NCBI RefSeq assembly: GCF_000150275.1
Contig: NW_002060945.1
Span: forward strand, 4,333,230-4,397,229
DNA from: Trichoplax adhaerens
Lineage: Eukaryota > Placozoa > Uniplacotomia > Trichoplacea > Trichoplacidae
Direction of reading: 5' to 3'
Length of the DNA stretch: 64,000 nt
Shown: positions 26,054 through 39,679 of the stretch, in pieces
How the letters are laid out: every line of letters begins with the position of its first letter
Numbering within the stretch: position 1 is the stretch's first letter
Notes under the pieces: generated by a model
What the model saw: the letters and a program-made list of their open reading frames with translations, nothing else
Told to the model about the DNA's origin: nothing
Database searches by the model: none
Made by a program: the position numbers and the translations under genes

Positions 26054-29000
26054 GTGGAATGGAAAAACAAATCTGAAAACATGAATACAAGGTCTAAATC
26101 CAACTATCAATCGCTAGAACTACCACCAGAGCTTGAACCCAAAAATAGACTTGCACTGAATTCACTATGGAAATCATTTATCAAAGCCACCGTTGGAGAG
26201 AGCGAGACAGGCAATGCTCTATCCCCTCATCATGGAGAAGGAAGTGAAACTGTCGAACGTAATAATATTGAGTATCTTTTGATGTCTTCTATATCTTAGT
26301 GGATCGATACAATCCGTAATGAGTGAGAGTGTTTCTCATTTCTTAAGTTCTATGTTGATATCATCTTATACTCTCTTTACAGAAAATACTAATGAACGTA
26401 ATCCAAGTGCAGCAATAGAAAGTAATTCCAGTAATGAGATACAAGTGAGAAGCGGTCGTGATGCTTTAACTGCAATGCTAACCGAGCGAGACACTAGGAG
26501 CAAGAATTTAAGTGAAACCCTACGCTTTATTCACTTGTGTATCAACCAAGACTATAATAAATATAAAATTCCAGAGACAGACCAAATTATTGTTATGCCT
26601 AGCTATAAACACAGCAGTTATGTCTCAATACCTAAATCCAAGCCACTTCAATTACCTGAAGATCAGCAAAGCACTCGCGTCGGAATCTTGCCCACAAGTA
26701 CTAATCGTTTGCCCTCATCCCTGCACATCAACAATGGTATACTCTTCATAGATTTTAACCTACATCTATTAAGACAATTCTCTTAATCGTCTCAATCTGA
26801 CTACATGTACGTCGTGCAATATATTAAGATCGCACTATTGAACTGATGCATCCAACATCACTTTTTGTACGCATAATTTTAGAATCGGAAAGAACGTTAG
26901 TTTCAAAGCCTTCGTATGATCAGATCGCTAACAAAGTAAAGATAGAACCGGCATCAAGCCGTACTAGAATGCCGCTGTCTGATGATGACAAGACTACGAG
27001 ATCAGTGATAATTCAACCCATGGAAGACAACAAACATGATAATACAGCAATTCACCAAAAGTTACCAAGTAAAGTATCGTCTACACCTTCAGCCCCAAAA
27101 GATGTAAGTTAATGATGGAGTATTATGTTGCTATAACTTCCTTAGTAATAAATCGATAAATGATCAGTCTTCTTGAAATCATGCCTCTATCGTTACTTTT
27201 TTTATTCTACCCAAGCCAATTGTAGTATCCTATAGTAAAGATTATATATATAAAGATAATAATAATATTATGTATTGCTAATGAAGTGAAATCATGATAT
27301 ATCATTGCTACCGAAACTAGACGTTAAGTAGTAAACATAAAATGAAATAAAAGTGCAGTCAAGAGAACTTTAAGAAAGCTATCTGCGTCCATAACCTTAG
27401 TGAGAAATAGTAACTACAGTACTTCTTTAATATGTGCTTACCCTTTTATAATTGTACTTAGGTCTCAAAACAGCATTGGATGCCCGATGAAAAATGTACT
27501 GAATGTTATGAGTGTGGCCAAAAGTTTACAATCTTACGCCGTCGCCATCACTGTCGATGCTGTGGAAGGATATTCTGTAGCACATGCTGTAGAATCCGTA
27601 TACAAGGATCACTGCTTGCTTTTACATTTGGTATCGATGCTGACGGTATGGTCAGAGTTTGCCATCATTGTAAACAACAAGTTGATAGCCAAATGAACGC
27701 GAAGTCTATATCAACATCTGGTATCGTGACTCCCGAAAAACTAGATTCTCAACTAACAGATGAAACAGTAAATTTATCAGCCAGAAAAGCTTCTTTCCAT
27801 AAAAATGGTAGGTTGGACTTTTTTATCATTTGATCAATTTTACATCTTTCTAGGCTAAGGCAATCAACTGCAATCTTATCAATTAATCTGTTATTTTATC
27901 TTTTCAATCTTGTTAAAATCTAAAGCGATCAAATAAGAAATAATTCATTATACTATTTATAACATAATCACTGTAATTATCTATCTCTTATCATCCTTAA
28001 TACAACTTATAGCTAATACAGAAGATACTGCATTCTTACCACTTACCGCTACCATGATCAAAAGCTTACTACGATCGGGCTTTAACGATGCAAATGATAA
28101 AAATGCCTCTGATAACGTGATAGCAATCAGAAAGGTTTTGTAGAATTACTCGTTTCTTCTGTTTTACAATAACGAAAATCATTTGTACATTATTTAATAC
28201 TTATATCTCTCTAAATTTTATTTTATTACAATACCTTAGTTACAGCATATCGCCTCTGAAATGTGCCGTAAGATCGACTTAATAGCAAATACATCCAATA
28301 ACCATAATTCATCGCCATCCGATACAATCATTTCTGGTTATCAAATTTCCTCCTGGTTGTTATCACATAGTCATGCAATCGATAGGTTAGATATATATTA
28401 TCGAGAAAGACCAATTAGAAATGTGATTTCATTCACTACTGAAAACTTTCCAAGCTTAGTCATTATAATGGCAGAATACCTTCTCTACCTATTTATACCG
28501 ATATTGTTATACCGTACGTGTATATTAGGTCACAAGCAGCAAGTATAGGACAAGCTTTGGTTACCATTGGCTTTCTCTTTAGTCTTACTCGAGAATCAAA
28601 TGAGTTTACTGATACGAAAGATAGTAGATTTGTTATCAATGAGGTTAGGTATCTTCAGTTTTAACTGTTCTAATTTAAATTGGATTTAGTGATTACGTAT
28701 TGTTATCGTCATACAGAAATATAGCTTGGATGAGTCATCCCTATCAAACGATCCGAAAAAGCTTACAAAAGAAATCCAGTCAAAGAGTTTTGATTGCACT
28801 TTTATCAGTGATAGTAGTGATACAGATGGTATTTATGCTATCTTTCGTGTCATATATGCAACATATAACTCTTAGATATGTGTATTCACACAGACCTTAT
28901 CATTTTCTTTGGACTCAGAATCTTTTAGTTCAAGCGATGCCTGGGATCCAGATAACTCCGTTACAAATCTGACCGATAAGAAAAATCAATTCCTTCTTTC

Positions 29001-32000
29001 TAATATTGCCCCAGCTCAAAGTAATTCCGTTTTGCGTATCTAACATGAACAAACTGCGTACTTTTAGTACCCTTTTATTAAAGCTGTCGAGTTATTTTCA
29101 GGCAATGAAAGTAATAATGAAATAAACGTTAGAGAGACTGCGCCGGAAACTAAACCTTCAGAAGGAATAATCAACTTTAAAAGTACTATGGGTGCTACTA
29201 ACAGAACGAAGAGGATAGCATTAGAAAACATGAACATGAACGAGCAGTTCCAGTAATATTAATTTATCTAATTATCAATAGTTTAATATTCAAGCAATAA
29301 AATATTAAGTTTTAATGATATAACAGGAAGCTACGCCGAGAAAGTGCTGTAAGAATATATGATCAATTGATGGCCAGTGAAAACCTAGATAGTAAATGGA
29401 AAGAAATTTTATTATCAATTACTTATGAAATTGTAGAATCTGTAAGTTATTATGCTATACGAATAAACGAGTTTTTAGGGTCATACGCCACTAAGTATAA
29501 CAACATAGTTATTCCCTGTAAATATCTAATAACTGCAATAATTTTTAAATTAATAGGTCCGCCCAGACGTAGAAAAAAGGGATAAAATGGATATTAGACA
29601 ATACGTTAAAGTTAAAAAGGTACGCCTATATTTGGCAACTTAAATTATCGCTTGAATTAATTTTAATAAAAATTTTGAAGGTTCCGGGAGGACTCCCTTC
29701 AAACACCCGTGTAATATACGGCACAGCTTGTTCGAAGGATATTGCCCATAAGCATGTAAATCAAACGTAGTAAGATAAAGCAGAGCAGTGCCAAGTTATT
29801 CACGATATTTTCAATTTTGAACTAATTTAAAGTAACAAAATGTACGCAATAAAATTTGTAGTAAATATCTAAGAATTCAAGATAGATTTCCAACAAACTT
29901 AAGATTTTACTGTCTATTACCTAGTTCAATTCTTAACGAATATGTTACGAACTAAGATCTATTTTTAATAAATGTGTAGATGAAGAATCGAATAGAAAAT
30001 CCTACTATCCTTTTGCTTAATTGCGCTTTAGAGTTTCAGGTTAACTTGGTTTTAGATCTAAGTTTATCAATAAAATAATGGAAAGTTATCTCTAAATTTT
30101 ACATTGCTTTATTGCATTTGCTTATAAGTCACTAAAATGTTGCTTATTAATTAAACAAACCATTGTCAAATTTCACGATAGAGAGCGCAAAATAAATACT
30201 GCAGCTTACAGTCTGTAACAATGCAGGTAATTTTTATAAGAGACGGTTTTTATTATACCTTGTATGAATACAGAAGAACTGCAAACAGTACCAATGATTA
30301 TACTAACACATTTTATTTATGTTGATAGGAAGAAGAATACTTACAAAATGTTGTAAAGAAAATTACCTCATGGTCTCCAGACCTTATTATTGTAGAAAAG
30401 ACAGTATCACAATTGGCATTGCAATATCTTTTACAAGCAGGAATAACTTTAATGCGCGTTATGAAAAGTGTACATATAGCATCAGTGATTATACTCATGA
30501 GCGTTAACGCTTGAAAAAGTTTCATGTCCATTATTTTGTAAATATTTCTTCATTTTATAGGATGTTATGCTACGAATAGTACGGAGCTGTCGTGGTGATG
30601 TGATTAACTCACTCGAACAAGTCACTCGACCTAGACTTGGGGGTTGTGCACTGTTCGCAGTATATTCGTACAATCTACCGAATGGTGTGTGTTTGATATC
30701 CATCGTTATTTTATCTTACTCAGAGGTTGAAAAAACATAGCTGAGAATTTGTACACGTTATCAATGATAGGTGGCGTAAAAACAATCACCCAGTTTGAGG
30801 GATGTAATCCAGAATTCGGTTGCTCCGTTATACTCCGCGGCGATACTAATACTGAATTAGCAAAGGTTATTGCATATAGAAATGTGATATAATGTATATT
30901 GCGTGAATTAATAGAGTACGGTAATACAGCACACAAATATTACGATACTATACTATTGCAATTACAGTAAGCAATTAGCTGATATCAAATTTTAAATTTA
31001 AATGTCCTTTATTAGGTAAAACGTGTATTACGCTTCATGATATATGCTTATCATCATCTTAAGTTGGAAAGTAGCTTATTAATAGATTATTCCGTGGATT
31101 GTAAATCTTCATCATTATGGGAAGTTACTACTAATAATCCTTCTAAATCAACGGACGATATTGAGAAGAAGTCGAACGACGAAACGAAAGCTGTGTTAGA
31201 AAATGAAAATGAATCATCTATTGCAGACGACTCAATTACTAATGACCTATTGCTGAACGACAAAGTTGTCTACGCTTTTAATAACGTTATAACTTCAGTG
31301 TCTATGTTTAAAACATTTCATATTCCATATATTTTAACTCATACCGGAAACAATTCTCCAGTCCGTAATTATTTAATTCCCAATATTTACTTATCGAAAT
31401 ACTTCTATCGAGATTGTCGATTTCCTGAAGAAAAGCAAGAAGAGGATAAAATGGATCCCGATTACTTAATAAAATTTGCCTATAGGGAAACCCATGCAAA
31501 TAATGAACACCATTCCTTTAAACCTTCCGGAACCGTCTTACTTCCCCGTCACGAGTTCATAACAGATGCTTCCATCTTGCATAGCAATGAATCATCATTG
31601 CAGAAAAGCCTGGTATGTTTCCGCTCTTATGGTGGAAGGATATATAGTGTATGGTCTCCTGCAACGCAAGACGGCCGTAATAAATCTGATTCGGAATGTG
31701 TGTCATTTGGTCAGCAAAAGGTACTTTATTATATATAACTGTCTTATAAAGGATCTTATAAATTCTGCATCTAATTTAATGCTGCAATCTTAAAATGATG
31801 AAATGCATCCTGACGTTATTACACGTAGATTGATTGCCTTGATATTTATCGTCATCAACAAATAACTGTACTTTACTCCCGTACATCAAAAATAAGCAGT
31901 GGTACAAGCAAGTGTGTTAGCCACTAGTAAGTGTAAAAATGAATATCTTAGGATTATATAATCTTTGGTATCCGAATTATATTTGTTTAAACTAATTTCT

Positions 32001-35000
32001 AATCAAACTTTATACAATAACTAGCATAAAGTGTATCGATTTTTATAGCGGGAACGACATACCCTTAGGATTGTTTCTTCAAATACACTGTTTCAGGTAA
32101 GCAATGAGCTGTGCTTTGTACGAGCCTTGAATCAATAAAAATTTATACAAATGACTAAAATAATTAACATATAACTTGCAAAATGTTTACATGAAATGGA
32201 AAATGAAATCAACCGCTATTGTTTTATTTTGTAGTAATCAGAGGTGTTTCATAGATAACTGCGAATTATCAGCTAAGGATCACGTTGAACAATATACACA
32301 TAATAATGGCACTGTCAGTATCTTCATCCAGAATATACCAGAGGAAGAAACTTCTGGCGATGAGTTAGAAGATTTTATAACATCGTGGAATTTCTGTAAA
32401 ATTTGTAAAAAGGTTAAGATGCAATGAAGTCTAATAAATTATGATTTACCTTATTAATCCTTAGATACGTTTATATACGTTGTATTTTTTACGCTTACAT
32501 GTTTTCAAAGGTTACGCCAGTTATACCATTGTCACCAGACTCTTGGGCAATTTCGTTTGGGAAATTTTTAGAATTTTTTTTCTATGCAAATATAAAAAAG
32601 CATGTTGGTTTCACCAGTGCCTGCTCTCATCTGCTATTTAGAGATCATTACCATTACTTCCGACTTGGGAACATAGTTGCTTTCTTCGAGTACTTTAAAA
32701 AAATACTATATTCTTCGATTTTATTATATGAAAGTGTAACAGAAGTTCTCCTGTTCGTTTTAAGATTTACAGAGATCGACGTAATGCAGCTATGTCCTCC
32801 TGCCATGATGATTGAAATCGTAATTGGATCCGAGAGCATATACCGGCTTGAAGTAGAGATTGCAGCCACCGTCTCTCGGTAAATAGTGGCTTGATTTTAC
32901 TTGAAGACCATCCTAATACAAATGAATCATTATTACCCCTCAGTGGTCTTATAAACATGACACTAATTACATTCTATTTCAATTTTTGAAACAGCGGTAA
33001 AAAATTTTTTGCTTCAATTTATGACAAGCTAACCATCTTTATGAAGGTTATGAACAAGCAAATACATAAATCTATAGAAGATTTAAAAGTAAGAAGTTGT
33101 AAAGCTATTCGTTAATATATTACTTATCTGCGATACCAATACCATTTGTAATCTGCATCTGATAATGATGTTTTGATATAATTGAACTAGATCAATCGTG
33201 ATAAATTCAAAAATAGAGTTAAAGAACTAGAGATTGCATTTGAATTGTGCAAGGATTCATACAAAGCAAAAACCAATACATGGTCGCCAGAATTCTGTTA
33301 CGCAGCCCAAGATCTTGTAGTTGATCTACAGCAGAACCTTAACGTTACTTATCAATTATGGAAGGAAAGGTAGTACTTACATATAGCTACAATAACAAGT
33401 TAACCTAAGCTATGAAATACTTTGTAAAACAGAATTTGGTCACAAATAAAAAAATTGCGACTGATACAGATTTGAAGAACTCATTAATGGATTAGAGAAA
33501 CTACCAAATAATAAAACGATAAAAAGGAAGAACGAAAATATAAGATCGAGTGTTAAGATTTCTCAGCTATCGAATTACTCGGTAAGGTTTCCATTATTCT
33601 TATTATAAAGATTGCTAGCTGCTAATTAATTTCCTTTACTTTGTTAGAATACAGATAAGGATTTTAGATCTAGAGTCAACACATTATCAACAGTAAAATC
33701 TGCAGCCGACTTTCGCGATCATGTTCAATCCGAAAAATCATTTATGACTAATGAAACCCCCTATATGGTAAAAAGCGGTCCAAGTAAACTATCAATCAAC
33801 CTGAATAGAAGCTTATCACTGCCAGATATAACAAAGCTAGAATCTAATGATAAATGTTCAAATTTTAAAATTGCTTCTAACGGTGATTTGAATGACATCG
33901 TGCATTCGTGTAGCATAGAATGTATATGTTGTAATCCTTCACAATCTATTGATGTAAACGAAAATCAAGAGACTAGTCCCTTTACAGAAGACTGCGTAGA
34001 CTTCAGGCCAGAAATTGAGTTTGATTTCGATAAGGATAGCAGTGACAACTCTATACCATTTACGAGCCAGCAACTGGAGAGTTCTGTGCAATCATCACGG
34101 AAGGACAATTGTATGTTTATCGTAACTTTTATGTCAGTATCATACAATATATAGTCTTATGTAAAATCATTTACTACATATCTGATCAAATTATCTTATT
34201 CTATAATATTCTTAGGATTTGTAAAAGTTTTTACATACAAATGTACTGTATTTGTTTACTCATGTAATCAATCATTTTATTACTCTTTACAGATGACGAA
34301 TTGGATGAAAAACAAACTCAATCGTTAGATGTCAATCAATCCGTCGAAATAAAGAAAGGAATTTCGGCAAATGCTATTAGATTGCAAATGCATTTGAATC
34401 CTCCTGTGTAAAAAACTACAAATGCTTTCATGTTTTTGTTATATGCTAAACCTGATATTATCAATAATAATATAATTTTATTACACTGCTATTTTTTGGT
34501 TGATATGCTAAGTACCGTTCATCAACACTTTTTGTCATCAACTGATGAAATAATATCCCTGGTAATATATGACAACGAACCTAGCACTTTCATTGCCTAT
34601 ACATTGAGGTAAATGTAAGCAGTATGTGAATTTACGACTTTATTTTATAAAGTTAATGTGATCAGAATGAAAATAGCAGGCTTGTATTATTCAGCTCTGA
34701 AGACTACCGTCGTAAGATGGTTGAGTTACTTGATATTATGAGGCAGAATAGTGAAAATGAAGTTGTTTCAAGGTATCATTATCAATACATAATGTTAATA
34801 GTTCCTGTAACATTACTTGATTTCATTTATTTGCATGTAGTACGTATTTTGTTATATCTAATGATAATTATAATTAATGATCTACTGCTAGTATAATTTA
34901 TTAATATTCATTAATAGTTATAAACCTCAAGAATCTATTGAAGAATGTATTAAAGACTACGTCCAAGTTGTAGAGGCTGATGGTATATCTCAACATGTTA

Positions 35001-37193
35001 TCACCGAAGTGATTAATTTACTTATCCGTTGGAATACTTAAGAGATAAATATTGTTTACTTTCAACAGGTCAATCATTGGACAGTTTCGATGACGACGCA
35101 AGCCCTAGCGAATATGTCAACATTTCAAAAAATAGTAGTTCACCAACATACAACAATGCTATAGCACATTATTCTGCTAAGGGAAATAAATTAAATATAG
35201 AAAAGAATAATAGCAATGAATTTAAAAGGTAAATTAAAATTAAATGGATGGTTCTATACATTTGGTACGTTCGCAATAAAGAAATTCTATTTTACTTTCA
35301 GTATAAAGCCACAGAGTAAAGAAAGAGCGGCTGATGATCGCTATGCTAGCGATAATCGGAATGACGATCGATCACAAGGGACAGAACGTAATCTGATTGC
35401 AAAAATTTAACTAATTTAACGATATAATTTGGGCAAAATTGGTGGAGTTACTAATTAATTAAATCCACTGCTAAAATTTTTTATTAAGCTTGATGTAAGC
35501 TTCCAATTGAATGATAATCCCAATTTATTTTATAGAAGACACTACTGACTCTGGAAATCAGTGGAAACACCAAAACAGCAGCGTGCGGCATATTAAACTA
35601 CGTAAGTAACTCTTCTATTATAGTCCTCAACTCGTTTGCCATTTACATATGCATTATAGCATCGAAAGCAATACTTAAATATTATATACGCTATCATTTT
35701 AGAATTTTCCAGTCCTAGATTACGATTTTCATGTGCAGTCTATTTTGCTGAACACTTTCGACAACTACGAAAAATGGTACTTCCTGGAGGAGAGGAAAAG
35801 TAAGATTTGAAGTTGCAATGATTTAGTTCCGTGAAAGTAGCGGATATTAGAACATCGTTCGATCTTTAAATTTAAATTAAATAATTTAATAAATGTCGCA
35901 TACCCATGAATTGACAGCCCAGTATTCGAAACCCGTTTTTGCTAAGATTGTCAACTTGAATTTAGGTATATTCGTTCGCTATCTCATTGTTTCTTTTGGT
36001 CGGCTAGTGGCGGTAAATCTAGGTCACTATTTTGTAAGACCTATGGTAAGTATTTCACTAGAAGTGTCGCTACTCGGTAATACTTTAACGTCTTATTAAT
36101 ACACTGCGCATCATTGCTAAATTTATAGATGATCGTTTCGTACTTAAAGAAATTAAACGGCGTGAAATGAAATCCTTCCTAGAGTTTGGTCCGGATTATT
36201 TTAACTACATATCGAAAGCTTGCAAGAATAAAGTATAACTCATGAAGTCGTTTTTGCTCTAGTGATTTTGTAACCTAAATATTACAACTGAAATACTTGT
36301 ATCTTAGACTCCATCTGTCATTGCAAAAATAATTGGCGTGTATACTATCGAATTTAAGAATTTTTTGACCAATGAGCAAGTCAAATTGGACATTTGTGTA
36401 ATGGAGAATTTATTTTACCGCCGTAATTTATCACAAGTTAGTCTACATATGTTTTAAGATTTTGCTCTAAAGTGAGACATAAATATTATTACTTATTATT
36501 CTAGTCCATGAAGGGAGTGAAATATGTCTTTAGTGTGTTTTTTAATTGAATAATAGATATTTGACTTGAAAGGCTCTATGAGAAGTCGCTACGTATCGAC
36601 CGATCGAAAAGAAACTGTTGTTCTGCTTGATAAAAATTTTATCGAATGTAATACTGTACTGTTAAATTCCCAATACATGTATTGTATGTAGTACTTAACT
36701 TCTCATTTTAATGTTAACTTTTATAATTTTAACTTAGATACCGATAAATCGCCGCTTTATATGAGAGACCATGATAAAAATGTGCTACTACAGGCAGTGG
36801 TTAATGATACGGCCTTATTGGAAAGATCATATATAATGGATTATTCTTTATTAGTTGGAATTGACAAGACGAATTCACAAATCGTTGTGGGCATAATAGG
36901 TAGTTTTAAAGTTATTTTATGAGATAAGATATATTAAATGACTTTATAATTGAACTTCCATGAGCATGCTTATATTAATGTACATTATAGATTATTTGAG
37001 AACATACACGTGGGATAAAAAAATCGAATTTGCGGTTAAATCAAGTGGAATATTAGGCGGTCAAGGTGAAAAGCCAACAGTTTTATCACCTGCGGAGTAT
37101 CGAGCTCGATTTTGTGCTGCTATGGATAAGTATTTCTTAATTGTTCACAATAGATGGTCACACCTAGTTAATGGTAATATCATCAACTCGTAA
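26054..37193 (+). CDS. PIKFYVE: FYVE-type PtdIns3P 5-kinase (PIKfyve/Fab1)
   Basis: Makes PtdIns(3,5)P2 on endosomes and lysosomes. Exons: 26054-26258, 26383-26736, 26883-27103, 27462-27807, 28013-28134, 28246-28385, 28529-28643, 28717-28828, 28919-29035, 29102-29252, 29327-29441, 29557-29619, 29681-29755, 29980-30039, 30182-30226, 30329-30469, 30561-30684, 30771-30865, 31016-31720, 31829-31926, 32049-32096, 32235-32412, 32511-32878, 32995-33088, 33191-33369, 33470-33581, 33648-34110, 34293-34407, 34513-34608, 34695-34772, 34918-34982, 35069-35228, 35302-35387, 35536-35601, 35703-35799, 35966-36045, 36129-36232, 36308-36436, 36557-36647, 36738-36899 and 36991-37193. In frame: about 2,125 residues (human 2,098). 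FYVE near 264-330 (WMPDEKC, RRRHHCRCCG, VCHHC), DEP near 420-500, CCT-like near 667-900 (VPGGLP, IIVEKTVSQ, FEGC...GCSVILRG), kinase near 1836-2118 (GGKSRS, DRFVLK, FDLKGSMRSR, MDYSLLVG, GIIDYLRTYTWDKK, SSGILGGQGEKP). All kinase signature residues I can check are kept. The start codon and the exon 8/9 borders (about 28828-28919 and 29020 or 29035) are the least certain parts. Confidence 0.95.
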
Positions 37194-39679
37194 TTAATTA
37201 TGGCATTAATACGAGATAAAGGATTTTTAAGAACATAATCTACGATGTTATAAAATTATCAGTTATTAATTATCCTGTAGAGGCTACGAATTCACGAATT
37301 AAAATTACAGTTTTTGTTTAAGAATACAGTTACGAGAGGAATGATCTAGTTAGTTTTAGACCTTAGGACCTTGAAATCCAGTCACAGTGTTTATCGAATA
37401 AAGGTCGAAAATTTACTAAACAGTATGAAAGCAAAATTAAAAGAAAGTTTACCAATTTCATAGAAAACTGGTGTTGATAGATCGATCATATCATTTAAGA
37501 TAATATATTTACAAGTATACGTATTGATGTATAAAGTCAATCTGCCTCTTCATGTACTATTATAGCGAATAATTAATAAACTTTAAAAGATATGTTTTGT
37601 TAATAGCAATTCGATCGTACATCATCATTCTTTTAGACTTGCTTCGCATAAATGATTTTCATGGTAATTCGAGCAGAACTTAATATGTGTATATCGCTTG
37701 ATATATAAAAACTGACTAAAACTATTCAAGTACTTAATTTCAATGACATGAATTTTAATGTTGAGTAAAACAAACTCTTACATCTTCATCGTAACAGATG
37801 AAAGGTAAAACTTTGTTATACGCCTAAATCGCGCATATTGCTTATTAAAACTGCGAAATGTAGTGCCTTTTGGATAACAACACTTCTAGTTTACTGCAGC
37901 AATATTGTAATAGAAAATCACAAAATAGCGGCAACGATGATTATGGGATGAATAATCATCCAAAATAGCAAAATAATCGAATGCGATATAACTATGCCAT
38001 ACTTTAAAGATACATACGTAGTGGCATTGCACCAGAATTAGATCGTATATAAAGACATTTAGTATTGGTGCTGTTTTAAAGTAACAGCAATAACATACAG
38101 TAAATAGTCATCTGAGATCATAATATGGTAACCAAATCGATATTACCACAGTATATAATGTGAGATACAGTAAATTAGTATCAGAACTAGACTCCGCAAT
38201 AATTTGACTCACTAATAGCATTAATTCCTACATTAGAGTCAAAATGGCAGTAACAATAAGCAACGAACTATCATTTAAACCAATTAGATACACTGTACTA
38301 TACCTGCACTATGCAGATAATTAATAATATATAAAGATATAAATAGAATGTAGCTATTCTACTATATTTGGCATATCCAAATAGAGACATGTTAAACTGA
38401 TCATAATGTAGCTATTCTACTATATTCGGCATATCTAAATAGAGACATGTTAAACTAATCATAAATCTAGATCAGACTATAAGGATTGGCGTCAAAAATA
38501 TTACCGTAATAAAGTAATAGCGATAGCAAGAGACATTTAATAATGGAAAATTGTAATTATGAGGTTAAATTTACTTCACATAACAAACTAAGATCAAATA
38601 CGAGGTTATACTCTATGCGAAGTAGAGCGACCAGTTGCTGAGTGTATAGTAGTGATTACTATATATCCTATACAGTATAAATAGAGATAGATATATCCCA
38701 AATACTGTTACCTCAGAACTAGATCAGATAATAGGAAGGTTTAGTATATATATTACGTTAATAATCATTGCTTAATTATTGAAATGTATATCACTCGCTA
38801 TCCTTTAAAATTCCTAAGTATAATGAGAATTATGTAAAACAAATTACTCCTCGCAGGTACTCATTTGACGATAAAATACAAAGTCTTTATTTAAGTTTAA
38901 TTTACCCACCAGATTAATTTAAGGTGTTAAAGTTACTAATTTTAGAATAATATTACTTCTCTAACAGCTTAATAACTTAATAATTCTAATTTTCTATTAA
39001 CATAGATAACTTTATGATATAGCCAGAAGACCGAAATCATCACGAATATGACAACTGAATAAGAGAAGAATTCCAAATTTCGCCATTAATATATACCACA
39101 ACACCTTCGGCCACGTAAGGTAGGCATAATTAAAATTAATTCTATCCAATTATTTATTATAATAAATTATTATCACTATAATATCAACATGATTATGTCC
39201 TCTAAACTTAAATATTAAAGAATAATAGAATAGCTAAATCGAAAAATCACTGTGACATATATACTAAATTAATGGAATGATTACACAGTAAATATAATGT
39301 TGGAGAATATACAACATTAAGAAGAGTTAATGTTATAAGTATAGTATACATTAGTGAGTAAATCAAGATTAGTGAATCAAGCTATATAGATCAGCCATCA
39401 CGCATGTGTAACAGATTAGGGCTATTACACTATAATTTCATAATATGATGTTATAACGCCAGCTTAGAATAGTAGAATTTTATCTTATGATCAATTTCTG
39501 CCACTAAGTAGAGCATGTAAGTGCCGGATTTACTTTTAAAGGTAAACAGAAGTGTTACCATCATGAATGCCTAAGCTACTAACTTAGTTTGTTCATTGCA
39601 CCAGATATTACTAAACGATGCCTTGCCATCACTTGAAGTTTCATTTCGATATGTTATCTTTAACTAACTAAATCTAAAT
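37194..39679. other. Spacer between PIKFYVE and the first GPCR gene
   Basis: Tail-to-tail spacer. An AATAAA at 37575-37580 is the likely PIKFYVE poly(A) signal. The rest is AT-rich; between about 37990 and 38770 several loosely similar segments recur (words such as AGAACTAGA, AGATCAGA and TAATAGCGATAGC), including the clear doublet at 38347-38462. No coding region is visible. Confidence 0.5.
38347..38462. repeat. 58-bp direct repeat, two copies
   Basis: AATGTAGCTATTCTACTATA starts at 38347 and again at 38405. The copies are nearly identical over the whole 58-bp unit, differing at a few T/C and C/T positions, and end in TTAAACT followed by GATCAT or AATCAT. No coding potential is evident. Confidence 0.85.
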
